The position numbers were made by a program, and so were the translations under genes. Of a stretch of 64,000 nucleotides of DNA, positions 40,894-50,108 are shown in pieces (positions within the stretch are counted from its first letter, which is position 1; every line of letters starts with the position of its first letter). The stretch covers positions 372,001 to 436,000 of the forward strand of contig NZ_JBHRUG010000048.1 of assembly GCF_042646605.1 (NCBI RefSeq), in the 5' to 3' direction. This stretch comes from Litchfieldella rifensis (GTDB lineage: Bacteria > Pseudomonadota > Gammaproteobacteria > Pseudomonadales > Halomonadaceae). The notes beneath the pieces are model-generated. The model was not told the origin of the DNA. It ran no database searches and worked only from the letters and a program-made list of their open reading frames with translations.

Positions 40894-43080
40894 ATGCTTC
40901 GCTACCCGTTGCGCCTGAAGCTTGGTGCCTTTGCCGCCTTGTTCTTCTTCGCAGCCGCCATGGTCGTGGTGGGGCTGGTGCTATGGCGCCAGGAGAGCGT
41001 GGCCCAGAGCGTGGGGGGCGATGCCGCCTGGTTCGCCTACAAGCTGGATCGCGAGGCGGTACAGTTGCGCATGATGACGGGATCGGGGGAGCCTCTGGAG
41101 GCACTGCGTCTGCGCTTCGAACTGCTGTATAGCCGTGTCAACCTTCTGCAACGCGGCAACATCGTCGAGCTGTTCCGTACGATTCCGGCGACCGCCGAAC
41201 TGATGCCCGAAATCGTCAATAGGGTCGAGAAACTCGACGCTACCTTGAAGGAAATCGAGCGGCTCGATGCCGGCATTCGTGCCGATCTCAGCCGCCAGCT
41301 CGATGAACTGTCGGCTTATACCGAGCAGTTGATCATTGCCATCAATGCCCACCTTGCCGATTCCTCCACGCAGGAACGGGAAACCCTGCAGTCGCTGTAC
41401 CGCCTGTTACTGGCGCTGATTCTGTCGATGACGCTGGCAACCTTGCTGGTGGTGGGTTTCCTGTTTCGCGAGTCCCGAGACAATGCCAGTGCACGTCACG
41501 CCATGGAAACCTTGAGTCGTGAACTGGAGGTCACGGCGCGCGAAGCCGAGTCGGCGAGCCAGGCCAAGTCCGAATTCCTGGCGATGGTCAGTCACGAGAT
41601 TCGTACGCCCTTGAATGGCGTCATCGGTATGAGCGATTTGCTGCTGGAGCGGCCGCTGGATGGCCAGTCGCTGCGTTATGCCCGCACCATCCATGACAGT
41701 GCCGGTCAGTTGTTGGGATTGATCAACGACATCCTGGACTTTTCCAAGATCGAAGCCGGACGCCTGGAACTCGAGCGCACCACGTTCTCACTACGCGAGC
41801 TGCTGGAGGCCGCTGTTACCCTGTTCGCGCCACGTGCTGCCGACAAGCGACTCGCATTGACGTTGGAGATCGATCCGGATCTGACCGACCGGCGCCTGGG
41901 AGATCCGGGGCGTCTGCGCCAAGTCATCCTCAATCTGCTGTCCAATGCCATCAAGTTCACTGCCCAGGGTGAGGTGCGCCTGGTAGCGCTTTGGTCGTTG
42001 CGTGCCCAGCGCTTGCGGATCGAGGTCATCGACAGCGGCTGCGGGATCCCTACCGCACATCAAGGGCATCTCTTCGAACCCTTTCGACAGGGCGATGCTT
42101 CCACGGCGCGGCAATTTGGCGGAACCGGGCTGGGTCTGGCCATCTGCAAACGGCTGGTGGAAGCCATGAAGGGAACCATCGGTGTCGACAGCCGCCATGG
42201 GCGGGGCAGCCGTTTCTGGTTGGAAGTACCACTGCCTGCTCAGTCGGCGAAAGCGTTGCCATCCCCAACGCAGGTTCGACCGGACACGAGTCGTTTTGCG
42301 GCGCGCTTGCTGTTGGTCGAGGACAACCCAGTCAACCAGCAAGTGGCCGTGGCGATGCTCGAACGTCTAGGCTGCCGACTCGAGATCGCCGCTAGCGGAG
42401 TCGAGGCCTTACGGCTGGCACCGACCGGCGATTATGCGTTGATCTTCATGGATGTGCAGATGCCGGACATGGATGGCTTGGAGGTCACGCGGCGTCTACG
42501 TGCCATGGGCGGTCGGCTGGCCGAGCTTCCCATCGTCGCCATGACGGCCGGCGCCACGGGAGGGGAGCGCAATCGTTGCCTGGCTGCCGGCATGGACGAC
42601 TACCTGACCAAGCCGCTGTTTCTCGGTGCCCTGGCCTGCGTGTTGTCTCGTTATCTGGAAGGTGACTCGGCGCCGGTGGATGACGTGGTTTCCTGGCCAT
42701 CATCGTCACCCGAGGGGGGAATGCCGCTGCTGGATGGCCAGGCTCTGGACGATCTGCAGGGGGCCCTGGGCGATCAAGGGCTCGCGTCCTTGGCATCGTT
42801 GTTCCGTCAGCAGTGGCCGGCACGGCTTGAAGCGCTGGATGCCGCTATCGCCCAGGAGCAGGCCGACGAGGTCCTGCGGGTGTCGCATTTGATCAAGGGC
42901 GAGGCCTCGAGTCTGGGGCTCGTGGGCATCGCCTCGCGGGCACAGGCTCTGGACGAGGCGGCCCGGTGCCGAGCCAGCGAGAATTGGCCAGCGCTGCGCG
43001 ATGCCCTGCGCGAAAGTCTCGAACCTTCTCTGGAAGCCTTCGAAGCTTGGACGCAGCGCTACCGGTCCGATATCACCTGA
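40894..43080 (+). CDS. Hybrid sensor histidine kinase with REC and HPt domains
   Basis: A 728-residue three-step phosphorelay kinase. Helix one (LGAFAALFFFAAAMVVVGLVL) and helix two (LLLALILSMTLATLLVVGFLF) enclose a roughly 140-residue helical periplasmic sensor. Then come HisKA (phospho-His234 in VSHEIRTPLNGV), HATPase with N, G1 and G2 boxes (NLLSNAIKFT, GGTGLGLAIC), a receiver with Asp520 (FMDVQMPDMDG) and an HPt domain with His665 (SHLIKGEASSLG). All phosphotransfer residues are present. No DNA-binding partner is adjacent. The upstream exported protein is its probable sensory partner. It overlaps the convergent fruR gene by 22 bp. Confidence 0.92.
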   Translation: MLRYPLRLKLGAFAALFFFAAAMVVVGLVLWRQESVAQSVGGDAAWFAYKLDREAVQLRMMTGSGEPLEALRLRFELLYSRVNLLQRGNIVELFRTIPATAELMPEIVNRVEKLDATLKEIERLDAGIRADLSRQLDELSAYTEQLIIAINAHLADSSTQERETLQSLYRLLLALILSMTLATLLVVGFLFRESRDNASARHAMETLSRELEVTAREAESASQAKSEFLAMVSHEIRTPLNGVIGMSDLLLERPLDGQSLRYARTIHDSAGQLLGLINDILDFSKIEAGRLELERTTFSLRELLEAAVTLFAPRAADKRLALTLEIDPDLTDRRLGDPGRLRQVILNLLSNAIKFTAQGEVRLVALWSLRAQRLRIEVIDSGCGIPTAHQGHLFEPFRQGDASTARQFGGTGLGLAICKRLVEAMKGTIGVDSRHGRGSRFWLEVPLPAQSAKALPSPTQVRPDTSRFAARLLLVEDNPVNQQVAVAMLERLGCRLEIAASGVEALRLAPTGDYALIFMDVQMPDMDGLEVTRRLRAMGGRLAELPIVAMTAGATGGERNRCLAAGMDDYLTKPLFLGALACVLSRYLEGDSAPVDDVVSWPSSSPEGGMPLLDGQALDDLQGALGDQGLASLASLFRQQWPARLEALDAAIAQEQADEVLRVSHLIKGEASSLGLVGIASRAQALDEAARCRASENWPALRDALRESLEPSLEAFEAWTQRYRSDIT

Positions 43081-44105
43081 CGTCCTTTCGACGAAGGCGA
43101 CGGCCGGCGCCGCTTGAGGGCGCGTTCGACCACTGCCTGACCGGGGCGATAATCGCCTCGCGAGGCTGCCAGTGCCCGGTCGAGGGTCAATTCGGCGATG
43201 CGTCGGTGGTCCTGAGGCAGTGAGTTGACCGTCAGTGGCAGGAAGTCGAGCAGCCGGTCGTCGCCGAATGTCGCCAGATGCAAAGTTTCCGGCAGGCCGC
43301 CGTTGTCCAGCAGCACATCGAAGACGCCATCGAGCAGGGTATAGGAAGCTGTGACCAGCGCATCGGGCATGCCATGCTCGGTGAGCAACTCATGCATCAG
43401 GCGCGCTCCCTCGGTGCGGTCGTAACGGGCCGCGCTCTTCATGATCGCCTGCGCCGAACTGCCTTCCAGGGCCTTGCGGAAGCCGGCACGGCGCTCGACA
43501 CTGATCGAAAGTTCCGGAACGGCATCGAACCAGGCGATGCTCGAGATTTGGGGCGATAGCACCGAGCGAGTCAGCGCCTCGGCGGCTACCTGGTTATTAC
43601 TGACTATGCTGATGAAATGACGGGATTCGAGGGCACGGTCGACGGCGATCACCGGCAAGCCGGAGGCCATCAGCTCGCCATAGAAGGGGTCATCCATGGC
43701 CAGGCAGCTGGCGACGATCAACACCTCACAACGCTGGGCGCGAAGGGCTCGGGCCAACTCGCGCTCGCTGTCGGGGTCGTCGTCGGAGCCAACGATCAGC
43801 AACTGGTAGCCACGCTCGCGGGCGCCACGCTCGAGCAGCTTGGCCAGGCGGGCATAACTGGCATTTTCCAGGTCGGGAATGATCAGGCCCAGGGTGCGGC
43901 TGGCGCCGCGGCGCAGGGCGGCCGCCTGGGCATCTACCCGATAGTGGTGCCGTTCCACCACCGCCATTACCTTGTCGACGGTGTCCTGGCTGATGCGGCG
44001 CTCTCGGGCCTTGCCGTTGATGACATAACTGGCGGTGGTGCGCGAGACCCCAGCCAGTTGGGCAATTTCGGCGAGTGTCATGGGAAAATCCTTGTGTTGG
44101 CTCAT
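43059..44105 (-). CDS. fruR: Cra/FruR-type LacI-family regulator of the fructose PTS
   Basis: A 348-residue LacI-family protein of the Cra/FruR group: MTLAEIAQLAGVSRTTASYVINGKARERRIS is the HTH and hinge approach, with Y-V-I-N-G-K-A and the wing Arg-rich RRIS characteristic of FruR. LGLIIPDLENASYARLAKLL and FGDDRLLDFLPLTVNS follow. Starts at 44105 or 44081 are both possible. It is divergent from fruBKA. In pseudomonads and enterobacteria such proteins repress fru genes and are released by fructose 1-phosphate. Its 3' end overlaps the kinase gene. Confidence 0.88.
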   Translation of the reverse strand: MSQHKDFPMTLAEIAQLAGVSRTTASYVINGKARERRISQDTVDKVMAVVERHHYRVDAQAAALRRGASRTLGLIIPDLENASYARLAKLLERGARERGYQLLIVGSDDDPDSERELARALRAQRCEVLIVASCLAMDDPFYGELMASGLPVIAVDRALESRHFISIVSNNQVAAEALTRSVLSPQISSIAWFDAVPELSISVERRAGFRKALEGSSAQAIMKSAARYDRTEGARLMHELLTEHGMPDALVTASYTLLDGVFDVLLDNGGLPETLHLATFGDDRLLDFLPLTVNSLPQDHRRIAELTLDRALAASRGDYRPGQAVVERALKRRRPSPSSKGRQVISDR

Positions 44106-44209
44106 CCGCCGTGACAGCCGGTCGGCATGAGTCTCCGTGCATTCTACGCCAGCAGGCCGGCATCCCACCCCCTGCTAAGGTCGTAGGCAATGTGACTTGA
44201 TAAAAATGC

Positions 44210-44255
44210 TGTCACGATCCAGCATTGAGTTTATCTGTAGGTGACACGATTCAGC
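44210..44255. promoter_or_regulatory. Two Cra/FruR boxes upstream of fruB
   Basis: On the minus strand, 44255-44242 reads GCTGAATCGTGTCA, one mismatch from the enterobacterial Cra consensus GCTGAATCGTTTCA, and 44223-44210 reads GCTGGATCGTGACA, three mismatches. The two boxes are direct repeats 32 bp apart, three helical turns. They lie between fruR and fruB. A further repeat, GCTGA-TTG-TCAGC, follows at about 44258-44270. Confidence 0.72.
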
Positions 44256-44354
44256 CAGCTGATTGTCAGCGGAGTCGGCAAGCAAAGTCGGTAAGCGATC
44301 GAGCACAATCAGTTTTCGTACACGGCCCGGTGTAAGCCGGCACAGGAGATTCCG

Positions 44355-47219
44355 ATGCTCAGTCTCGGACACAACGATATCATGCTCGGCTGTCACGCCA
44401 GCGACTGGCAAGGCGCGCTGGACCAGGCCGCCACCGCCCTCGGTGACGCCGGCCTGGTGACGTCCGGGTATCGCGATGGGCTATACGCTCGCGAGGCCCA
44501 GTCTTCCACTTTCCTGGGCAATGCCATCGCCATTCCGCATGGCACCCCGGAGAGCCGCGAACACGTCAAGCAGACCGGTGTGCGGGTGCTGCAGTTTCCG
44601 GCCGGTATCGAATGGCACGATGGCAACCGCGTTCACGTGCTGGTGACCATCGCCGCCCAGAGCGACGAACACCTCGATATCCTGCGTCAGTTGACCCACG
44701 TCCTGGATCGTGAGGGGGTGGCCGAGAAGCTGGCGGCGGCCGACTCGCAGGCCGCAGTGGCGTCGCTGTTGTCCAAGGTGCCCGTGGAGGCGCGCCTGGA
44801 TGCCGACACACTGTGCCTGAAGTTTCCCGCTCGTGACCCTCTGGAACTGGCGCTGGCCGGGGCCGCGCGTCTGCGCCAGGCGGGCTGTGTGGACGCCGCT
44901 TTCGTTGCCGCGATTGCCGATCAGACCCCGGTAGGGCTAGGAAAGGGCTTGTGGTTCACCAGCAGCGCAACCGGCGTGGTCACGCCCTCATTGTCACTGG
45001 CCACGCCGGAAGCGCCGATCGCTCACTCCCAAGGGCCGGTGCAGGGCGTGTTCTGCCTGGCCGCCCAGGGCGATGCACATCGCAACCTGCTGGAGCGACT
45101 GTCGGCGCTGCTCGACAGCGGCGGTGGCGAGGCGTTGTTCGAGGCCGATGTGGCCACCGTGCTGGCGCGGCTTGCCGGTGAGTCGGCCAGCGCCCGGACG
45201 GTTCGGGCCCGTGTGCTCAATGCCCACGGCCTGCACGCGCGCCCGGCCAAGCTACTGGTGCAGGCCGCACGCCAGCAGGCGCTGCCGATCAAGGTCCGTC
45301 TGCTGGAGGGCGGCGGAGAGGCCGTCTCGGCCGCCAGTCTGACCAAGGTCATCGGGCTGGGCGCACGCCGCGGCCAGGTACTGGTGTTCTCCGCCGAGGG
45401 CGACGCTGCCGACGAGGCACTGGCAGCCGTCGCTACTGCCGTGAGCGAAGGGCTCGGCGAAAAGGTGCTGCCCTTCGAGGAAGGGCGCGATCATACCGCA
45501 AGCATTGCCCCGCAAGCGGTGCTCGAGCCCTTGCCCGCGGATACTCCGCACGCGGCAGTGGCCGCGTCGCCAGGGCTGGCTATCGGTCCGGCCTTCGTGC
45601 TACGTACCCCGCGTTTCGACTATCCCGAGCGTGCCGATGACGGCGTGCATGAGAAGCGGCGCCTGGAGCAGGCAATCCGCGAAGGCATCGCGCAGCTCGA
45701 ATCGCTGGTGCACAGCGCCCCGGGCGGCGAAGTCTCGGAAATCCTGTCGATGCACGAAGAGATGCTCGATGATCCGGAGCTGCACCAGGCCGCACGCGAG
45801 GGAATTGGCGAGGGCATGAGCGCCGAGGCGGCCTGGTGGCAGGCCATCGACACCGCGGCGCGCGCCCAGGAAATGCTGGCCGATCGCCTGCTGGCCGAGC
45901 GCGCCGCCGACCTGCGCGACGTGGGGCGCCGCGTACTGGGACTCCTATGCGGCATCGAGCTGCCGACCCCGCCGGATCACCCCTATATCCTGGTCATGGA
46001 CGATGTGGGTCCCTCCGACGTCGCGCGTCTGGACACCCAGAAGGTGCGTGGCCTGTTGACCGCCCGCGGCGGCGCCACCGCGCACAGCGCGATCCTGGCC
46101 CGCGCCCTGGGCATTCCCGCCGTGGTGGGTGCCGGCGAGCGCGTGCTGGGCCTGGACAACGGCATCGAGCTGATCCTCGATGGCGAGCGTGGTCGAGTCG
46201 TACCGGCACCGTCCAGGGAGCGCCGCCAGCGCGCCGAGCTGCGGCTCAAGGAGCGTGAACGACTCGAACGCGATGCCTTCGCGGCACGCTTCGAGGAAGG
46301 CCGCACCCGCGACGGCCATCGCGTCGAAGTGGCCGCCAACCTGGGCAATACCGCGCACACCGCGGATGCCGTGGAACGCGGTGCCGAGGGTGTCGGCCTG
46401 CTGCGCACCGAGTTCATCTTCATGGCCCATGCCGAAGCGCCGGATCTCGACACCCAGGTGGCCGAGTATCGCCAGGCCATCGAGGCGTTGGACGGCCGCC
46501 CCCTGGTGGCACGCACCCTCGATGTCGGCGGCGACAAGCCGTTGCCATACTGGCCGGTGCCCCAGGAGGACAATCCCTTCCTCGGCCTGCGCGGCATCCG
46601 CCTGGCCCTGACCCAACCCGACGTATTGGAAACCCAGTTGCGGGCGCTGCTCACCGCTGCCACCGGCAAGCCGCTGCGCATCATGCTGCCGATGGTCAAG
46701 GACATCGCCGAGTTCCGTCAGGCCAAGGCCATCCATGACCGCCTGCTGGAAGAGATCCCCGAAACCGAGCGCGCCACCGACGTACAGCTCGGGGTGATGA
46801 TCGAGGTGCCGTCCTGTGCGCTGCTGGCGCCGAGTCTGGCCGAGGAGGTCGACTTCTTCTCCATCGGCACCAACGACCTGACCCAGTACACCCTGGCCAT
46901 CGACCGCGGCCACCCCGAACTCTCGGCCCAGGCCGACGGCCTGCACCCGGCGGTGTTGCGCTTGATCCAGATGACCGTCGATGCCGCCCATGCGCGGGGC
47001 AAATGGGTCGGGGTGTGTGGCGAGCTGGCCTCGGATGCCCAGGCGGTGCCGGTACTGGTGGGCCTTGGCGTCGACGAGCTGTCCGTGAGTGCCCGCCAGG
47101 TGCCGATGGTCAAGGCGAGGCTACGCGAGTTCGATTTGGCCGAGGCCCAGCATCAGGCCCGACTGGCCCTGGCCCAGGCGACCAGCGAGGCGGTACGTGA
47201 CGCCCTGGAGGCGCTCTGA
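44355..47219 (+). CDS. fruB: Fructose PTS multiphosphoryl transfer protein (EIIA-HPr-EI fusion)
   Basis: A 954-residue cytoplasmic fusion that carries phosphate from PEP to the fructose permease. EIIA-Fru covers about 1-150 with phospho-His62 (AIAIPHGTPES), HPr about 280-370 with phospho-His294 (NAHGLHARPAKLL), and enzyme I from about 390 with phospho-His577 (GGATAHSAILARALG), then VGLLRTEFIFM and FFSIGTNDLTQYTLAIDR of the PEP-binding barrel. All three sites are intact. The region between EIIA and HPr resembles a degenerate linker. AGGAG lies eight bases before ATG 44355. It overlaps fruK by one base (TGATG). Confidence 0.95.
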   Translation: MLSLGHNDIMLGCHASDWQGALDQAATALGDAGLVTSGYRDGLYAREAQSSTFLGNAIAIPHGTPESREHVKQTGVRVLQFPAGIEWHDGNRVHVLVTIAAQSDEHLDILRQLTHVLDREGVAEKLAAADSQAAVASLLSKVPVEARLDADTLCLKFPARDPLELALAGAARLRQAGCVDAAFVAAIADQTPVGLGKGLWFTSSATGVVTPSLSLATPEAPIAHSQGPVQGVFCLAAQGDAHRNLLERLSALLDSGGGEALFEADVATVLARLAGESASARTVRARVLNAHGLHARPAKLLVQAARQQALPIKVRLLEGGGEAVSAASLTKVIGLGARRGQVLVFSAEGDAADEALAAVATAVSEGLGEKVLPFEEGRDHTASIAPQAVLEPLPADTPHAAVAASPGLAIGPAFVLRTPRFDYPERADDGVHEKRRLEQAIREGIAQLESLVHSAPGGEVSEILSMHEEMLDDPELHQAAREGIGEGMSAEAAWWQAIDTAARAQEMLADRLLAERAADLRDVGRRVLGLLCGIELPTPPDHPYILVMDDVGPSDVARLDTQKVRGLLTARGGATAHSAILARALGIPAVVGAGERVLGLDNGIELILDGERGRVVPAPSRERRQRAELRLKERERLERDAFAARFEEGRTRDGHRVEVAANLGNTAHTADAVERGAEGVGLLRTEFIFMAHAEAPDLDTQVAEYRQAIEALDGRPLVARTLDVGGDKPLPYWPVPQEDNPFLGLRGIRLALTQPDVLETQLRALLTAATGKPLRIMLPMVKDIAEFRQAKAIHDRLLEEIPETERATDVQLGVMIEVPSCALLAPSLAEEVDFFSIGTNDLTQYTLAIDRGHPELSAQADGLHPAVLRLIQMTVDAAHARGKWVGVCGELASDAQAVPVLVGLGVDELSVSARQVPMVKARLREFDLAEAQHQARLALAQATSEAVRDALEAL

Positions 47220-48193
47220 TGGCGCATGTCCTGACCCTCAGCCTCAATCCTGCGCTGGACCTGGCGATTCGCTTGCCGCGCCTGGCTCTGGGAGAGGTCA
47301 ATCGTACCGACGTCACTCATCTCGAGGCGGCCGGCAAGGGCGTCAATGTGGCCCGGGTGCTGATGGCACTCGGTCATCGGGTCACGGTGTCGGGGTTCCT
47401 GGGCGCGGATAACGATGGTCCCTTCCTGCGTGCCTTCGAGGCCATGGGCGTGACCGATGCCTTCCTGCGCGTGCCCGGCGAGACGCGGATCAATGCCAAG
47501 GTCGCCGAGCATGACGGGCGCGTCACCGATATCAACGGCCCCGGTGTGGCCATCGAGCCCGACGCCTGGACGCATCTGAGCGAGTGGCTAACCGCCCTGG
47601 CGGCCGATCCACTGCGGCGTCCGGATGCAGTGGTGATCGGTGGCAGTCTGCCACCGGGAATCTCACCCGACGACCTGGCGGCGCTGGTCGCCTGCTTACG
47701 TGAGCGGGAACTGCCGGTGTGGGTCGATACCAGTGGTCAGGCGCTCAGCGCCGCCATCGGGGCGCGGCCGACGGCGGTCAAGCCCAACGAGCATGAATTG
47801 GCCGACTGGGCCGGCGGAGAGCTGGATAACGATGCCGATCGGCTGGCTGCGGCCCTGCGACTGCACAGTGCCGGTGTTCAGGAAGCGCTGGTATCGGCCG
47901 GGCCGCACGGTGTGCTGTGGGTCAGCCGCCGCGGTGCCTGGCTGGCCACCCCGCCCATCATGGACGTGGAAAGCACCGTCGGAGCCGGCGACACCCTGGT
48001 CGCCGGGATGCTGCACGGCGTGCTCGAAGGCCAGCCTGCCGCGCAGACGCTGGGCTTCGCTACCGCATTGTCGGCCGAGTCCGTCCGCCATATCGGTGTG
48101 GGCGACCCCCATGCCGCCGACTTCACTCAACTCCAACAACAGACCCGCGTACGCCGCCTCGATGACGTCGACGCAGGGGGAGCGCTCGCATGA
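47219..48193 (+). CDS. fruK: 1-phosphofructokinase
   Basis: A 324-residue PfkB-family kinase that converts fructose 1-phosphate to fructose 1,6-bisphosphate. It shows the N-terminal TLSLNPALDLAIRLPRLALGE, the GGNA-equivalent AAGKGVNVARVLMALGH, VIGGSLPPGISPDDL, KPNEHELADWAGGEL and the catalytic-base motif STVGAGDTLVAGML. Product removal by FruK also lowers the inducer of FruR. Start and stop overlap both neighbours, so fruB-fruK-fruA is one coupled unit. Confidence 0.95.
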   Translation: MAHVLTLSLNPALDLAIRLPRLALGEVNRTDVTHLEAAGKGVNVARVLMALGHRVTVSGFLGADNDGPFLRAFEAMGVTDAFLRVPGETRINAKVAEHDGRVTDINGPGVAIEPDAWTHLSEWLTALAADPLRRPDAVVIGGSLPPGISPDDLAALVACLRERELPVWVDTSGQALSAAIGARPTAVKPNEHELADWAGGELDNDADRLAAALRLHSAGVQEALVSAGPHGVLWVSRRGAWLATPPIMDVESTVGAGDTLVAGMLHGVLEGQPAAQTLGFATALSAESVRHIGVGDPHAADFTQLQQQTRVRRLDDVDAGGALA

Positions 48194-49932
48194 ACATCAT
48201 CCTGATCACCGCCTGCCCGAGTGGCATGGCCACCACCTTTCTGGCCGCCCGCCGTCTGGAACAGGCCGCCCGTCGTCGCGACTGGCAGGTCACGGTCGAG
48301 ATGCATAGCGAACTCGAACCGTTGACTCCGGCTTCCTTGGAAGCCATTGAGGCCGCCGACTTGGTGGTAGTTGCCGCCGACCATATTCCTGCGCCGCAGC
48401 GGTTCAATGGCAAGCGTCTGTTCCAGGCGCCGATCGATCAGGCCCTGCCCGATCCGGACGCCTTTCTCGAGCGTGCCAGCCGCGAAGCCGAGGCCTTCAC
48501 CGCGCCTGTCGAAGCTCCCTCCGCCGCGCCGGCCGCTGCCGGCGGCCAGCGTATCGTGGCGGTAACCGCCTGTCCCACCGGGGTAGCGCATACCTTCATG
48601 GCTGCGGAAGCCCTGGCGGAAGCGGGCAAGGCACTGGGTCATCAGGTGCGCGTCGAGACCCAAGGCTCGGTGGGTGCCCAGGACAAGCTTACCGAGGGGG
48701 AAATTCGTGACGCCGACCTGGTGATCTTGGCCTGCGATATCGAGGTCGATCCGACCCGCTTCGCCGGTAAACGAGTCTTCCGCACTTCCACCGGCAATGC
48801 GCTGAAGAAGCCGCGGCCGACCATCGAGCAAGCGCTGACCGAGGCCGAAGTGGAAACGCAGGCATCCGCCCAGGCGGGTGGCGAGCGCAAGAAGAGCGTC
48901 AAGGAGAAGGGCGTCTACAAGCACCTGTTGACCGGCGTGTCGTTCATGCTGCCGATGGTGGTGGCGGGGGGCCTGCTGATCGCGCTGTCGTTCGTGTTCG
49001 GCATCGAGGCTTTCAAGGAAGAAGGCACCCTGGCGGCGGCGCTGATGCAGATCGGTGGTGGCACCGCCTTCACCCTGATGATCCCGGTACTGGCCGGTTA
49101 TATCGCCTACTCGATCGCCGACCGGCCGGGGATTGCTCCGGGCATGATCGGCGGGATGCTGGCGGCCGAAATCGGCGCCGGCTTCATCGGCGGTATCCTC
49201 GCCGGCTTCCTGGCCGGTTATGTGGCCAAGGCCGTGGCCCAGCGCGTCAAGCTGCCGTCGAGCGTCGAATCGCTCAAGCCGATCCTGATCATTCCGCTGG
49301 TCGCCAGCTTGATCACCGGTCTGGTGATGATCTATGTGATCGGTGAACCGGTGGCGGGCATCCTCGCCGCACTGACCGCCTTCCTCGAGAACATGGGCTC
49401 CGCCAACGCCGTGCTGCTCGGCATCCTGCTGGGCTCGATGATGTGCTTCGACCTGGGTGGGCCGGTCAACAAGGCCGCCTATACCTTCGGCGTGGGCCTG
49501 CTGGCATCCGAAACCTATGCACCGATGGCGGCGATCATGGCCGCCGGCATGGTCCCGGCGATCGGCATGGGGATCGCCAGTTTCGTCGCCAAGTCGAAGT
49601 TTTCCGAACCCGAGCGCGAGGCCGGCAAGGCATCCTTCGTACTGGGCCTGTGCTTCATCAGCGAAGGGGCGATTCCCTTCGCCGCCAAGGACCCGCTGCG
49701 CGTGATTCCCGCCTGCATCGCCGGCGGGGCGATCACCGGCGCGCTGTCGATGCTGGTCGGCGCCAAGCTGATGGCACCCCATGGCGGCATCTTCGTGCTA
49801 CTGATCCCCAACGCCATCACCCCCGTGTTGCTCTACCTGGCCGCCATCGTCATCGGCTCGCTGGTTACCGGTCTGGGCTACGCGATGATCAAGAGCGGTG
49901 GTCAGGAAGTGGCGGTCGAAGCCAGCGCCTGA
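48190..49932 (+). CDS. fruA: Fructose PTS permease EIIBC with tandem IIB domains
   Basis: A 580-residue inner-membrane permease. Residues 1-100 are a IIB-prime domain (LITACPSGMATTFLAARRLE, Cys9), residues 120-225 the phosphorylated IIB (VAVTACPTGVAHTFMAAEAL, Cys128), and about 235-575 the IIC with some eight to ten helices (VSFMLPMVVAGGLLIALSF, MLAAEIGAGFIGGILAGFL, CFISEGAIPFAAKDPLRVIP). It takes up fructose as fructose 1-phosphate using phosphate from FruB. The IIB-prime copy is more divergent, as in E. coli FruA, and is thought to help FruB docking. It ends with a strong hairpin. Confidence 0.94.
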   Translation: MNIILITACPSGMATTFLAARRLEQAARRRDWQVTVEMHSELEPLTPASLEAIEAADLVVVAADHIPAPQRFNGKRLFQAPIDQALPDPDAFLERASREAEAFTAPVEAPSAAPAAAGGQRIVAVTACPTGVAHTFMAAEALAEAGKALGHQVRVETQGSVGAQDKLTEGEIRDADLVILACDIEVDPTRFAGKRVFRTSTGNALKKPRPTIEQALTEAEVETQASAQAGGERKKSVKEKGVYKHLLTGVSFMLPMVVAGGLLIALSFVFGIEAFKEEGTLAAALMQIGGGTAFTLMIPVLAGYIAYSIADRPGIAPGMIGGMLAAEIGAGFIGGILAGFLAGYVAKAVAQRVKLPSSVESLKPILIIPLVASLITGLVMIYVIGEPVAGILAALTAFLENMGSANAVLLGILLGSMMCFDLGGPVNKAAYTFGVGLLASETYAPMAAIMAAGMVPAIGMGIASFVAKSKFSEPEREAGKASFVLGLCFISEGAIPFAAKDPLRVIPACIAGGAITGALSMLVGAKLMAPHGGIFVLLIPNAITPVLLYLAAIVIGSLVTGLGYAMIKSGGQEVAVEASA

Positions 49933-49950
49933 ACCCTGCGCATCGCAACG

Positions 49951-49986
49951 AGACGCCACCGGGTCATTGCCGACCCGGTGACGTCT
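49951..49986 (+). terminator. Extended hairpin after fruA
   Basis: CACCGGGTC (49957-49965) pairs with GACCCGGTG (49972-49980), and beyond one C-A mismatch AGACG (49951-49955) pairs with CGTCT (49982-49986). The stem is very stable but no T run follows. It probably ends or stabilises the fruBKA message. Confidence 0.65.
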
Positions 49987-50108
49987 GTCGTCGGGGAGGG
50001 GATCGATCGTTGTCGATTTCGCCCCTTGCCAGACGACCAGGGAATAGCGGCCCAGGATCATCTCTTGGGCCGCCTAGCCCGAAAGCTCGATAGATCAAGG
50101 AGTCAAAG

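Noticed and set aside
48127..49782. A 551-codon open frame on the minus strand
   Set aside because: It lies wholly antisense to fruA, whose domains and active sites are unmistakable. The antisense translation is rich in His, Gln and Gly, as expected from the complement of GC-rich codons.
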